Source: CAZUZS01 sp964624795 (GTDB lineage Bacteria; Calditrichota; Calditrichia; RBG-13-44-9). From it: a stretch of DNA of 18,960 bases. The position numbers and the translations under genes are program-made. The number at the start of each line of letters is the position of its first letter. The first letter of the stretch is position 1. The notes beneath the pieces were generated by a model, which did not search any database, was not told the origin of the DNA, and was given only the letters and a program-made list of their open reading frames with translations. Shown piece by piece: positions 1 through 8,442 of this stretch. Location of the stretch: positions 1 through 18,960 of the forward strand of contig CAZUZS010000080.1 in assembly GCA_964624795.1 (NCBI GenBank), read 5' to 3'.

Positions 1-871
1 TTTCATGCCGGTGATTTTCCTCTGACCGCCGGTTCTCCCGGTCTTGTTGGTTTTCCCTCTCATGCCGTCTTTCTTCTACCCGCCGGGGATTAGGGCGCAG
101 GACATGACGGTCCAATTCCCCCTGTCTTTTCTCTATCCGCCTGTGTTCCTTAGGTGGATACTGATTTTTGCGCAGCTCGCCCCTCGGCGTACGAACGACA
201 TGCCGCTGGATGGGGACAGGCTCAATCCGCCTTCCTTCGAACTGTTCTATCCTGCGACGTTCCGGAGGACGGCGGAATATCTCAGAATGCTCAAATTCCC
301 GCCTTTCAAATCCCCGGTGTATGCGATATCTGCCCACGTCGTCCCGTGTAAAATTCCGGGAATTGACGATCAGCCAGAAATTGATGCCGGGTCCCTGTTC
401 CCAGGGCTCTCCGATTTCAACCCCCGGTGGTGTAAGGGGAGCCCAGGCAATTTCGCCACCAAATTCCATCCATTGAACCCGCGCAGGCGACCATACATCA
501 CCCGGAATCCAAACCCACCCATACTCCTGGGTGTAAAGCCAGTCACCATAATGATAGACGATCCATCCAAATCTTTCGTAGGATTCCCAGGCCCAGCCTT
601 CGTCCGTATAAATCCATTTACCATAATAAAATGGACGCCAATCGGGACCCACATCCGGCCGCCAGACGTTTCCGTATGGCTCCATGGTTTCCCATTCGCC
701 GTACATATCCAGGTCTTCGTAGTTATACTCCCCGTTTGTGGATGCCGGAACTACGACCGCACTCTGCGATGTTGAATAGCCACACCCCGCCAGTCCGAGT
801 GTGAGCAGCAGAAATCCGGAAACCATAACAAAAGGCATGCCCAATTTCTTTAGCATCATATTGATTTTCAT
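1..871 (-). CDS. DUF6600-type Trp-rich lipoprotein (3' end beyond left edge)
   Basis: The frame is open from ATG at 871 to the left edge (290 codons, no stop), so the C-terminus is missing. A GGAGGGAGA Shine-Dalgarno stretch lies just upstream. Residues 1-30 are a lipoprotein signal: basic start, hydrophobic core, lipobox LAGC with Cys30, predicting an outer-membrane or periplasmic lipoprotein. Residues about 56-148 carry the repeated pattern of DUF6600 proteins: YGEW, GKWIYT.EGWAWE, FGWIVYHYGDW, YGWVWIPG..W, then W.EFGGEIAWAPL. The function of this family is not known. From about residue 181 the protein becomes a low-complexity Arg/Glu/His-rich tail (runs such as RRPPERRRIE and RRVEERRHERE) to the edge. 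It lies downstream of ftsH on the same strand but 223 bp away, so it probably has its own transcript. Family recognition is good; role unknown. Confidence 0.83.
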   Translation of the reverse strand, partial: MKINMMLKKLGMPFVMVSGFLLLTLGLAGCGYSTSQSAVVVPASTNGEYNYEDLDMYGEWETMEPYGNVWRPDVGPDWRPFYYGKWIYTDEGWAWESYERFGWIVYHYGDWLYTQEYGWVWIPGDVWSPARVQWMEFGGEIAWAPLTPPGVEIGEPWEQGPGINFWLIVNSRNFTRDDVGRYRIHRGFERREFEHSEIFRRPPERRRIEQFEGRRIEPVPIQRHVVRTPRGELRKNQYPPKEHRRIEKRQGELDRHVLRPNPRRVEERRHERENQQDRENRRSEENHRHE

Positions 872-1018
872 TGTCTCTCCCTCCGCCTAAAAGGCTTTTA
901 AAAATTTCACTCCAAGAGTAAAACATCGAGAATAATGACCACGACACCATTCGCATGAATCGATATAAGAATAAGCTGCGATGTGTTCTCGCTTATACTC
1001 CATGCTTTCTCACAACCC

Positions 1019-1097
1019 GGCACATCCGCGGCAAAGCCCACAAATGGCGGATGCCAAATAACCACGGATAAATTCGTGAGAGCGGTATTTGTGGTTA
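1019..1097 (-). terminator. Inverted repeats downstream of ftsH, possible weak terminator
   Basis: Two stem-forming pairs sit in the 223-bp gap after ftsH. TAACCAC at 1059-1065 pairs with GTGGTTA at 1091-1097, which covers the ftsH stop codon. GGCACATCCGC at 1019-1029 pairs with GCGGATGCC at 1047-1055, with a 2-nt bulge. Neither is followed by a U-tract on the minus strand, so Rho-independent termination is doubtful; they could instead protect the transcript end. Confidence 0.25.
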
Positions 1098-3152
1098 ATC
1101 CGGCACTTTGGTCTTCATTTCATTTATTGGTAAAATCTTTGTACCCGCGAGCTGGTCACCGGGCCGTTTGCCCAAAATGGCGATAATATCTTTTTGTTCG
1201 ATTTTCTCCTTTTCCAGCAATGTGGTGGCCATAATCTCGAGCTTGTCACGATACTTCACCAACTGCTGTTTGTCCTCTTCGTAGCATTCTTGAATCAACG
1301 TTTTGATCTCTTCGTCAATCATCTGTCCCACTTTTTCCGAATGCGGCGAAATACCGGGTCCCTGCCCCAGGAACCGGCTCTGGTTATTATCAACCAGTGA
1401 AATATTGGGCAAACTTTTGCTCATTCCATATACCTGAATCATGTCCCGCGCAATCTTTGTGGACCTTTCCAGATCGTTAGAAGCGCCGGTGGACACCTCG
1501 CCAAAAACAATTTCCTCGGCTGCGCGCCCGCCAAGCAACCCCTTGATTTTTCCCACCAATTCGGTGCGGGACATGAGATAGCGGTCCTCCAGCGGAGTCT
1601 GCAGGGTGTAGCCCAGCGCCCCAATACCGCGAGGCACGATGGAGACCTTTTGAACCGGGTCGGCGCCAGGTGTAAAATATCCGATTATTGCGTGGCCTGA
1701 TTCATGGAAAGCGACCACCTGCCGTTCGTAAGGATTGATTAACTTATTTTTCTTTTCAAGGCCCGCAATAATCCGCTCGATGGCGTCGGTAAAATCAATC
1801 ATCTCCACGCGGGTGTGTCCCATACGCGACGCGAGAAGAGCAGCTTCGTTGCAGACATTGGCTATTTCTGCTCCGGCAAAACCGGGTGTCTGGGCCGCCA
1901 AATTATGCAAATTCACATCTTTGCCAAGCGTAATAGCACGGGTGTGCACCTTGAAAATCTGCTCCCGCCCGGTCAGGTCGGGACGGTCCACCAGAATTTG
2001 CCGATCGAAACGGCCCGGGCGCAGCAGCGCCGAGTCCAGGACTTCGGGGCGGTTTGTCGCTCCCATAATGATGATACCGATCTGCGGATCAAATCCGTCC
2101 ATTTCAGTCAGGAGCTGATTGAGCGTATTCTCCCGCTCGTCGTAACCGCCCCCCATCGGCATATTCCCGCCGCGGCTTTTCCCCACCGCATCCAGCTCGT
2201 CAATAAATATGATGCACGGCGCTTTGCTCTTCGCGTCAGCGAAAAGATCGCGAACCCGCGCAGCACCTACTCCCACAAACATTTCAACAAAATCGGAACC
2301 GCTCATGCTGAAAAAGGGAACTCCCGCTTCACCCGCTACCGCTCTCGCCAGTAAGGTTTTGCCGGTTCCCGGCGGACCAACCAGCAAAACGCCTTTCGGC
2401 AGTTTAGCGCCCAGGCGCGTAAATTTCGCCGGACTCTTGAGAAATGCGACAACCTCTTTTACCTCTTCAACCGCCTCATCGATGCCAGCCACATCATTGA
2501 AAGTGACCTTGTTTTTTGTATCTTCGGCATAGATTTTCGCCTTGCTCTTACCCACATTTAGAACGCCGGCCCCGCCGCTTCCTTTCATTTTGCGGAAAAT
2601 GAAAATCCAGATCACGAAAAGAATACCAAATGGAATGATCCAATTCAGGAATATGTTCTGGAACCAATCCGAACTGATCTTGCCTCGATAATCCACCCCG
2701 TGTTTCTGAAGATCGGCTACCAGACTGGGGTCGTTGACTCTTACTACCGTAAACTCGCGTTTCTCTTTCGCCTTTTCCCTGGCAAGATTAAGCCGCCACG
2801 GCGTTTTGCCGGTTGATGGTTTGAAGGTCTTCCCGGCATCATCTTTTTGCACTTCAGCTTTTTTATCTTTTGGCGAGGCGACGGCCTTCTCCGCCGACGC
2901 TTTGGTGGATTGGCCGGCAGCCGCTGCCTTTGAAGAGTCGGTCGCTGTCGAATCCGGTGCTTTAAGCAGGCCGTGAATCTCGGTTTGTGTCAGCACAACG
3001 CTCTCAATCTTGTCCTGCGAGACCAGTGAACGGAATTTGCTGTAATCCATTTCCTTGATGTCCGGTTTGGAGAACAGGAAATAATCCAGTGCCAGTATGC
3101 CACCCAGAATGATAATATAATACCACAATGAAAACCGGTTATGCTTTTCCAT
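1095..3152 (-). CDS. ftsH: ATP-dependent zinc metalloprotease FtsH
   Basis: Membrane-anchored AAA+ protease that extracts and degrades misassembled membrane proteins and short-lived regulators. The 685 residues (E. coli: 644) show TM1 about 8-27, a periplasmic segment 28-165, and TM2 about 166-186. The AAA+ module has Walker A GPPGTGKT 259-266, Walker B IIFIDE 314-319, pore loop MFVG 291-294 and the second-region-of-homology arginines R381/R384. The M41 peptidase has HESGH 483-487, with D560 in the STGASND context as likely third zinc ligand. All catalytic residues are present. The periplasmic part is about twice the usual size because of an Ala/Lys/Ser/Thr-rich stretch at residues 65-120. 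A GAGGA Shine-Dalgarno lies about 9 nt before the ATG. The gene starts 25 bp after the stop of the outer-membrane peptidase/barrel gene and is probably co-transcribed with it. Confidence 0.97.
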   Translation of the reverse strand: MEKHNRFSLWYYIIILGGILALDYFLFSKPDIKEMDYSKFRSLVSQDKIESVVLTQTEIHGLLKAPDSTATDSSKAAAAGQSTKASAEKAVASPKDKKAEVQKDDAGKTFKPSTGKTPWRLNLAREKAKEKREFTVVRVNDPSLVADLQKHGVDYRGKISSDWFQNIFLNWIIPFGILFVIWIFIFRKMKGSGGAGVLNVGKSKAKIYAEDTKNKVTFNDVAGIDEAVEEVKEVVAFLKSPAKFTRLGAKLPKGVLLVGPPGTGKTLLARAVAGEAGVPFFSMSGSDFVEMFVGVGAARVRDLFADAKSKAPCIIFIDELDAVGKSRGGNMPMGGGYDERENTLNQLLTEMDGFDPQIGIIIMGATNRPEVLDSALLRPGRFDRQILVDRPDLTGREQIFKVHTRAITLGKDVNLHNLAAQTPGFAGAEIANVCNEAALLASRMGHTRVEMIDFTDAIERIIAGLEKKNKLINPYERQVVAFHESGHAIIGYFTPGADPVQKVSIVPRGIGALGYTLQTPLEDRYLMSRTELVGKIKGLLGGRAAEEIVFGEVSTGASNDLERSTKIARDMIQVYGMSKSLPNISLVDNNQSRFLGQGPGISPHSEKVGQMIDEEIKTLIQECYEEDKQQLVKYRDKLEIMATTLLEKEKIEQKDIIAILGKRPGDQLAGTKILPINEMKTKVPD

Positions 3153-3177
3153 TCAGTTTATCCTCGATTTTTCAGGT

Positions 3178-6100
3178 TTAGAAGCCGGGTGTAAAACTGA
3201 ACTCCCAGTACCAGCCTTTGTCCGGGCGATCAACCGGTTTAACATAGTCAATTTCACCAATAACGTAACCCAACAAGTTTACACGAATGAAGGGCCCAAA
3301 ACTTCTTACTGGTTGGAGATTTCCTCCCAGGAACGATGCTTTGTCGGCGTTTGTCCATGCCACACCGGCATCGTAAAAACCACCTGCTTCAATCGGAAGG
3401 AAGCCGTAGAACCCTTCACCGATGCCGAACAGTCCCAGAAGCGGAAAACGTAATTCGAAGTTGCCAACTGCTATCTTGCTTCCAAACAGGCGGTTGACAA
3501 TCGAACCATCGGCTGTAGTCAAAGAATTGTAATCGTAGCCGCGCACCAGGCTCTGATACCCGATAAACAGGTCGTAGAAGCGCCCATCCTCGGCACCAGC
3601 GCCGTATCTGCCGTAATGCAGCAGGCGTGCCGCGAGAGTAAATGGCCGGATGGGCATGACATATTTTCGAATATCCGCCATAGCTGTGTAGTACTGGATA
3701 GTTCCTACCGAAGGCGAAATTTCAAACCGGAAGCGCTGCCCCAGGATTGGGCTGGTAGCACCGAAGAATGAATTATCGTAAACGTAGGCAAGTCCCAAAT
3801 TCGCCTGGTAGAGAGCACTTGGAGCTCCCAGATCCATGGTTTTGTCCGAGATCCGATTCCCTGTGTTCACATCATAATAATCTGTCCTTATTTTTTGGCT
3901 GTAGGTGACATTCTGGAGCCCTGCACTAAATTCCACACGGCTGGCCCGGTTAAATGGATATGCCGTCACGAATGAAAGATCGCGGTTTATCTGGCTGATC
4001 CGGTACTGCTGTTCGACATACGCTATCGAGCTATCCGGCAGCATCGCGTACCCTGAGGCAAATGTCTGGTAAATATACGGGATCTGTTCGGCAACAACTG
4101 CCCAATTCCAACGATGTGTCAAATTCTGATAAGCTACGGCACCGGCAAAATCAGTAAACCCCCCGGTGGACTGCACCTGCAACATCGTAGAAAGATTGTG
4201 GTCACCCAGCATGTCCGTGAAATAGAGGGAGGCACCGCCGCCCAACAGCGCACCGAAACGATCCACACCAGCCGCCACGTAAGGCTGACCAACATAAGCC
4301 AAAGAAAGCTTGGGACGATACTTTGTCGTTTTGCTATCGAGCGCTCCTTTCAGTCCTATATTTGGATCGTCCAGCGATTCAATCAGCCTGTCGGATACCC
4401 GGTAATCGGGAGGCAGAACTTCCGGGCTGGATTCGCCTGCCACCGGGCCGGACAATTGAATGGCTGTATCGGGAACCACCTTGACCATTTCTTTCAAGGT
4501 GTCTGTTTTCGATGTATCGGTTTCCGAAGTATCAGTTTTCGTGATAACCGGTTTCATATTCTCTTCCGGAAAGGCCGGGGGATCTATCAATTTGACAGCA
4601 AGTGGAGAAGCTCCTCCGGGATTTATCTGTTTTTCCGGCAGCGTTTGCAACGAGTCCACCGTGTAGATATTATATTTGCTGTCTTCATAGATGCTGAATG
4701 CCATCTGGTTTTTGTCAGCCGCTACAGACATGGCCGGACTGAGTGCGGTAATTCCGCTGGCTCCGGTGTAAAAATTCGTGAGCTGATAGAGGTTCCCACT
4801 GATCAAATTCACCCTGTAGATATTGGAGATTCCGGTATAGTCCGATATGAAATAAATATCTTCGCCATCTTTTGACCACTGCGGATTTATCTGTTTGCCG
4901 GTTGTAAAACCGGGGACCTGCGTCATCTTCTGCGTATCCACATCATAAATGCCAAGCCGGTAGTTTCCGTATTTCAGATCGGAAAGCTGCGTGGAATAGC
5001 GATCAGTTACCCAAACCAGTCTTTTGCCATCCGGCGACCAGGAGGGCTGCAAATCGGCATACAGATCATCGGTCAACCGTTCCAACTTCTTGGCCTGTAA
5101 ATCGTAGATATACAGATCTGACAAGCCACCCACCAGCGCAGAAAAAGCAATATATCTGCCGTCAGGCGACCAGGCGGGATTCAGAATTTCTCCCAGGTCT
5201 TTAAATGGTATCTCATCGGTTACTTTGTCTCTTTTGATATCAAGAATCGAAAGAATCGGCCTTCCGCTGGAAACGGCGGAGAACGCTATGCGGCTGCCGT
5301 CAGGTGACCAGGCACCGGAAGAATAAATGAATTCGAGGCTTTGCAGATGGGGATCGAGTTCGTTGTGAACAATATTTTTCTTGATCTTTCCGGTTTTGGC
5401 ATCCGCAAGAAACAGGTCAATTGCAAACAGGCTCTTCTCCGAGAAAAAGATGATATTCTTCCCGTCCGGGCTGAGCACCGGTGCGATGTTTAAGTCGCCG
5501 CCGCCTTTTTTCTTGCTGATAATTTCCTTGCCATACTTGCTGGGTTTCTCGGTCTTTTTGGCAATGGGGTCGTAGGCAGCATGAAGCGCCCGGTGCCATT
5601 GCGCGGAAAGCGTATCGCTGCTTACCCCCAGGACAGATTTTATCGCTCGTTTGATATCCCCCGTTCGGGCGGAAGTGGTAAGGAGCAGTGCAATTTTGTC
5701 ATCTCCATACTTACCGGAAATATAGGCCAGCAATGCCTGCCCCCATCGATAAGGGAAATATTCCGGATTTTCCAATTGGGAAATCTTGGGGAGTTTTTTC
5801 ATGCTCTTCGCAGCATCCCGCATCCACATTGCAGTATGAGGATCGATCGGACCCAGCGACAGGAACTCCGCCATCCCTTCGATGAACCATAACGGTAGCC
5901 GCGCTGCAGAGGGCGAGACCATGCTCCCTGCTCCCCCGGACAGACCCATGATATCATACTGGAATGCATGAACCAATTCGTGGCCAATTACATGGTCCGA
6001 TTCGGCGAGCGGGCCGGCAAAGGGTATCACAATCCGCCGCCTCAGCGCTTCCGTAACACCGCCGGTGCCTTCCCCAATTTGGCCGGAGATAATATTCGTT

Positions 6101-6408
6101 TCCCTGAATTGGGGACCGCTGGCATAAAAAATCAATGGCTGGCGACCATTTAGCTTATGGTCAAGAATCCGCGAATGCCGGGCATACCAACGTTCTGCCA
6201 TAAAAGCAGCCTGCTGCGTCGCTTTCTCTTCCTGCGGGTAATAGTAAATATCAAAGTGGTCAGTCTTCAACACTTTGAAATTAAAATTCTGGTATTGGAC
6301 TTTATTCTGGCCAAAATACTGCGCCTGTATTTTTTGGGGAAGCATTCCGACGTAAAATAAAATAAGAAGGAAAAAGCTTAACTCCCATGCTTGTCTCTGT
6401 GAAGCCAT
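3178..6408 (-). CDS. Exported peptidase MA-like / WD40-like propeller / Omp85-type barrel fusion
   Basis: The frame extends up to a GTG at 6612, but the ATG at 6408 is preceded by AGGAGA with 6-nt spacing and opens a signal peptide (1-30, hydrophobic 9-23, ending AQA), giving 1076 residues. Residues 31-280 resemble the gluzincin 'peptidase MA-like' domain: HELVH 143-147 and WFIEGMAE 174-181, with E177 as likely third zinc ligand. Residues about 300-585 hold five PD40/TolB-type propeller motifs (SPDGKN, AWSPDGS, AWSPDGR, SWSPDGK, QWSKDGE). A disordered linker 610-670 contains KTDTS/ETDTS/KTDTL. Residues about 695-1076 are alternating barrel strands with the Omp85 L6-loop motif VRGY (955-958) and a terminal Phe typical of outer-membrane barrels. 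There are no POTRA repeats. It probably sits in the outer membrane with peptidase and propeller in the periplasm; substrate unknown. It heads the operon with ftsH. Confidence 0.88.
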   Translation of the reverse strand: MASQRQAWELSFFLLILFYVGMLPQKIQAQYFGQNKVQYQNFNFKVLKTDHFDIYYYPQEEKATQQAAFMAERWYARHSRILDHKLNGRQPLIFYASGPQFRETNIISGQIGEGTGGVTEALRRRIVIPFAGPLAESDHVIGHELVHAFQYDIMGLSGGAGSMVSPSAARLPLWFIEGMAEFLSLGPIDPHTAMWMRDAAKSMKKLPKISQLENPEYFPYRWGQALLAYISGKYGDDKIALLLTTSARTGDIKRAIKSVLGVSSDTLSAQWHRALHAAYDPIAKKTEKPSKYGKEIISKKKGGGDLNIAPVLSPDGKNIIFFSEKSLFAIDLFLADAKTGKIKKNIVHNELDPHLQSLEFIYSSGAWSPDGSRIAFSAVSSGRPILSILDIKRDKVTDEIPFKDLGEILNPAWSPDGRYIAFSALVGGLSDLYIYDLQAKKLERLTDDLYADLQPSWSPDGKRLVWVTDRYSTQLSDLKYGNYRLGIYDVDTQKMTQVPGFTTGKQINPQWSKDGEDIYFISDYTGISNIYRVNLISGNLYQLTNFYTGASGITALSPAMSVAADKNQMAFSIYEDSKYNIYTVDSLQTLPEKQINPGGASPLAVKLIDPPAFPEENMKPVITKTDTSETDTSKTDTLKEMVKVVPDTAIQLSGPVAGESSPEVLPPDYRVSDRLIESLDDPNIGLKGALDSKTTKYRPKLSLAYVGQPYVAAGVDRFGALLGGGASLYFTDMLGDHNLSTMLQVQSTGGFTDFAGAVAYQNLTHRWNWAVVAEQIPYIYQTFASGYAMLPDSSIAYVEQQYRISQINRDLSFVTAYPFNRASRVEFSAGLQNVTYSQKIRTDYYDVNTGNRISDKTMDLGAPSALYQANLGLAYVYDNSFFGATSPILGQRFRFEISPSVGTIQYYTAMADIRKYVMPIRPFTLAARLLHYGRYGAGAEDGRFYDLFIGYQSLVRGYDYNSLTTADGSIVNRLFGSKIAVGNFELRFPLLGLFGIGEGFYGFLPIEAGGFYDAGVAWTNADKASFLGGNLQPVRSFGPFIRVNLLGYVIGEIDYVKPVDRPDKGWYWEFSFTPGF
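4499..4543 (-). repeat. Three tandem 15-bp units coding a Thr/Asp-rich linker
   Basis: Three imperfect 15-bp units at 4499-4513, 4514-4528 and 4529-4543 (core GTATCxGTTTxCG on the plus strand) encode the pentapeptide series KTDTS, ETDTS, KTDTL (residues 624-638) of the barrel fusion protein. They mark the flexible junction between propeller and membrane barrel and could vary in copy number between strains. Confidence 0.7.
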
Positions 6409-6817
6409 ACCTACTCTCCTGCGTTTTTTAACTAATACTACTTTTATAATATGAAGAAATGATGAAAGGCAGGATACAAACGGATGCACCATTTGCGAGG
6501 GGAGCAATTCCGCCAAGTTGGGAAATCTACTTTTCAATGGGCGATTGCAGATTTCTCGTTTGTTCGGAATATAGTATCCCCTACAGGAAACAGCCAAAAT
6601 CGACTGATTCACACCGACGTGTTTTTATTATCCGGAAAGGTTCTTTTTGCTTGAATCTTAACCGGCAAAAGCATAAATTTATTTTACATGCAGCAATTTT
6701 ATGCCATAAGCAGCTATTATTATTAGAAAGCATAAGCTAATATCACAATTTTTTGTTTATTCAGCTACGGAATCAGAGTAATTCTTTCATGAACCATACA
6801 GCGGGGCCAATGGAACA
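6409..6817. promoter_or_regulatory. Divergent regulatory region between barrel/ftsH operon and yifB
   Basis: This 409-bp AT-rich gap separates two divergent genes and must hold both promoters. For the minus-strand operon I see AGGAGA directly before the start and an AT-rich TATTATAA stretch about 40 bp upstream, but no convincing -35 partner. For yifB, TTGAAT (6651-6656) and TAAATT (6674-6679) are 17 bp apart, each 4/6 to the sigma70 consensus. The palindrome TTATG-C-CATAA (6699-6709) and a direct repeat of CATAAGC (6705-6711 and 6731-6737) lie downstream of that promoter in the would-be yifB leader. No gene is credible here. Confidence 0.4.
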
Positions 6818-8356
6818 ATGATATCCAGGATACTCTCTGCCGCCCTGATGGGCATCGATGCCACAATTATCGAAGTTGAAGCCAATATAGAAGGAAAAAC
6901 CTTACCGGGATTTGCCACAGTCGGTTTGCCGGATAACGCCGTCAAAGAAAGCCGTGAGCGGGTGCAGACCGCCATCCGGAACAGCGGGTACGAGTTCCCC
7001 ATCAAAAAGATCACTATCAACCTGGCGCCTGCCGACATCCGCAAGGAAGGTTCCAGTTACGATCTGCCGATTGCAATTGGAATTCTTGCCGCCAATGGCG
7101 TGCTTTCCGAATCCCTTCTGGAAGACCATGTTATTCTTGGTGAACTGGCCCTGGACGGAACACTTCGACCGGTGCACGGGGCGCTTTCTGTTGCCTGGGA
7201 AGTGCGCAAGCAGGGACTGAAAGGGGTGATCCTACCGAAGGAAAATGCCAGGGAAGCTGCCATGGCTGATGGCTTGAAAGTTTACCCTGTAAGTAGTTTG
7301 AACGAGGCGGTCGATTTCCTGAACAACCAATTGGAAATACCGCCCTTTGAGGTAAACCTGGAAGAAATTTTTGAGGTAAGCCAGCACTATCAGGTAGATT
7401 TTTCTGATGTAAAGGGACAGGAGCATGTAAAACGGGCACTGGAAGTAGCCGCCGCCGGCGGGCACAATATTCTAATGATCGGTCCCCCGGGTTCCGGAAA
7501 AACCATGCTGGCCAAACGATTGCCAACTATTTTGCCGGCGCTGACTTTGGACGAATCCCTGGAAACCACAAAGATACATTCCGTCGCCGGTCTGCTTCGG
7601 GAAAACCAGGCACTGGTTGCAACTCGTCCCTTCCGGTCGCCGCATCATACTATCAGCGATGCCGGTTTGATCGGCGGCGGGAAATTTCCAAAACCGGGTG
7701 AAGTGAGTCTGGCGCATCACGGCATACTCTTCCTGGATGAGCTGCCGGAATTCAAAAAGAATGTTCTGGAAGTGATGCGGCAACCAATGGAAGATGGCCA
7801 GGTCACCATTTCACGGGCCATGTCGTCCATGACCTACCCGGCGAATTTTATGTTAGCGGCGGCAATGAATCCCTGCCCGTGCGGCTATTACAGCGATCCC
7901 AATAAACAGTGCACCTGCACTTCGCAACAGATTCAGCGCTATCTGTCCAGGATCAGCGGTCCGCTGCTGGACCGCATCGATATCCAGATCGAGGTGCCGG
8001 CGGTCCGCTATCGCGACCTTGCCAGCAAGCAGGTCAGCGAAAGATCCTCGGATATCCAGCAGAGAGTGCAAAATGCCCGGGAAGTCCAGCTAAAACGCTT
8101 CGAGGGATGCAAACATCTTTTCTGCAACGCAGACATGCAATCGAAGGATATCCACAAATACTGCCGGGTGGATGCCCAGGGGCAGGAGCTGTTAAAAACT
8201 GCGATAACCAAACTTGGACTCTCGGCGCGCGCCTACGACCGCATTCTGAAAGTGAGCCGTACCATCGCGGATTTAGCCGGCGAACCGGAAATTCTTCCGC
8301 AGCATATCAGTGAGGCAATTCAGTACCGCAGCCTCGATAGACAGCTCTGGATGTAG
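6818..8356 (+). CDS. YifB/ComM-family Mg-chelatase-like AAA+ ATPase
   Basis: The 512 residues match the usual length (about 500) and order of the YifB/ComM family. An N-terminal Lon-protease-like fold (about 1-170) has the family words SAALMGIDA, GFATVGLPDNAVKESRERV and ILGELALDG. The AAA+ domain has Walker A GPPGSGKT 222-229 and Walker B ILFLDE 303-308. A Cys cluster follows (C353, C355, C365, C367 in NPCPCGYYSDP...CTC). The C-terminal domain (about 410-512) contains GLSARAYDRILKVSRTIADL. In naturally transformable Gram-negatives ComM is a branch-migration helicase that extends recombination of incoming DNA; in other bacteria the role is unproved. No clear Shine-Dalgarno precedes ATG 6818, but this start matches family N-termini. 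The downstream radical SAM gene is on the same strand 86 bp on, seemingly with its own promoter. Confidence 0.95.
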   Translation: MISRILSAALMGIDATIIEVEANIEGKTLPGFATVGLPDNAVKESRERVQTAIRNSGYEFPIKKITINLAPADIRKEGSSYDLPIAIGILAANGVLSESLLEDHVILGELALDGTLRPVHGALSVAWEVRKQGLKGVILPKENAREAAMADGLKVYPVSSLNEAVDFLNNQLEIPPFEVNLEEIFEVSQHYQVDFSDVKGQEHVKRALEVAAAGGHNILMIGPPGSGKTMLAKRLPTILPALTLDESLETTKIHSVAGLLRENQALVATRPFRSPHHTISDAGLIGGGKFPKPGEVSLAHHGILFLDELPEFKKNVLEVMRQPMEDGQVTISRAMSSMTYPANFMLAAAMNPCPCGYYSDPNKQCTCTSQQIQRYLSRISGPLLDRIDIQIEVPAVRYRDLASKQVSERSSDIQQRVQNAREVQLKRFEGCKHLFCNADMQSKDIHKYCRVDAQGQELLKTAITKLGLSARAYDRILKVSRTIADLAGEPEILPQHISEAIQYRSLDRQLWM

Positions 8357-8406
8357 CAGGATGAGGTTATTTCTAATTCCTCGATTAAATGGAAAAACAG
8401 ACATGT

Positions 8407-8442
8407 TTAACTTCAATTTAACAAAATGGTAGAATCGGCCCC
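8407..8442 (+). promoter_or_regulatory. Candidate sigma70 promoter giving a leaderless radical SAM mRNA
   Basis: TTAACT (8407-8412, 4/6 to TTGACA) and TAGAAT (8430-8435, 5/6 to TATAAT) are separated by exactly 17 bp. The distance from the -10 to A8443 is 7 nt, so transcription would start at or next to the ATG. The same interval lacks a Shine-Dalgarno sequence, which fits a leaderless message. Confidence 0.4.

Noticed and set aside
44..775. 243-residue plus-strand open frame at the left edge
   Set aside because: It is antisense to the DUF6600 lipoprotein, whose minus-strand frame has a lipobox, a ribosome-binding site and the family's Trp-rich motifs; the plus frame has Pro/Phe-rich shadow composition and no ribosome-binding site.
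1815..2354. 179-residue plus-strand frame inside ftsH
   Set aside because: It lies wholly antisense to the conserved AAA+ coding sequence of ftsH and resembles no protein I know.
4114..4875. 253-residue plus-strand frame inside the barrel fusion gene
   Set aside because: Antisense to the propeller/barrel coding frame; no start signals and Arg/His/Ile-rich shadow composition.
6409..6612. Upstream extension of the barrel fusion protein to a GTG
   Set aside because: It would bury the signal peptide 68 residues inside the protein; ATG 6408 has a well-spaced AGGAGA and directly opens the signal peptide.
8148..8158. Near-match to a DnaA box (ATATCCACA)
   Set aside because: Single copy inside the yifB coding sequence, with no cluster or AT-rich unwinding element; expected by chance.
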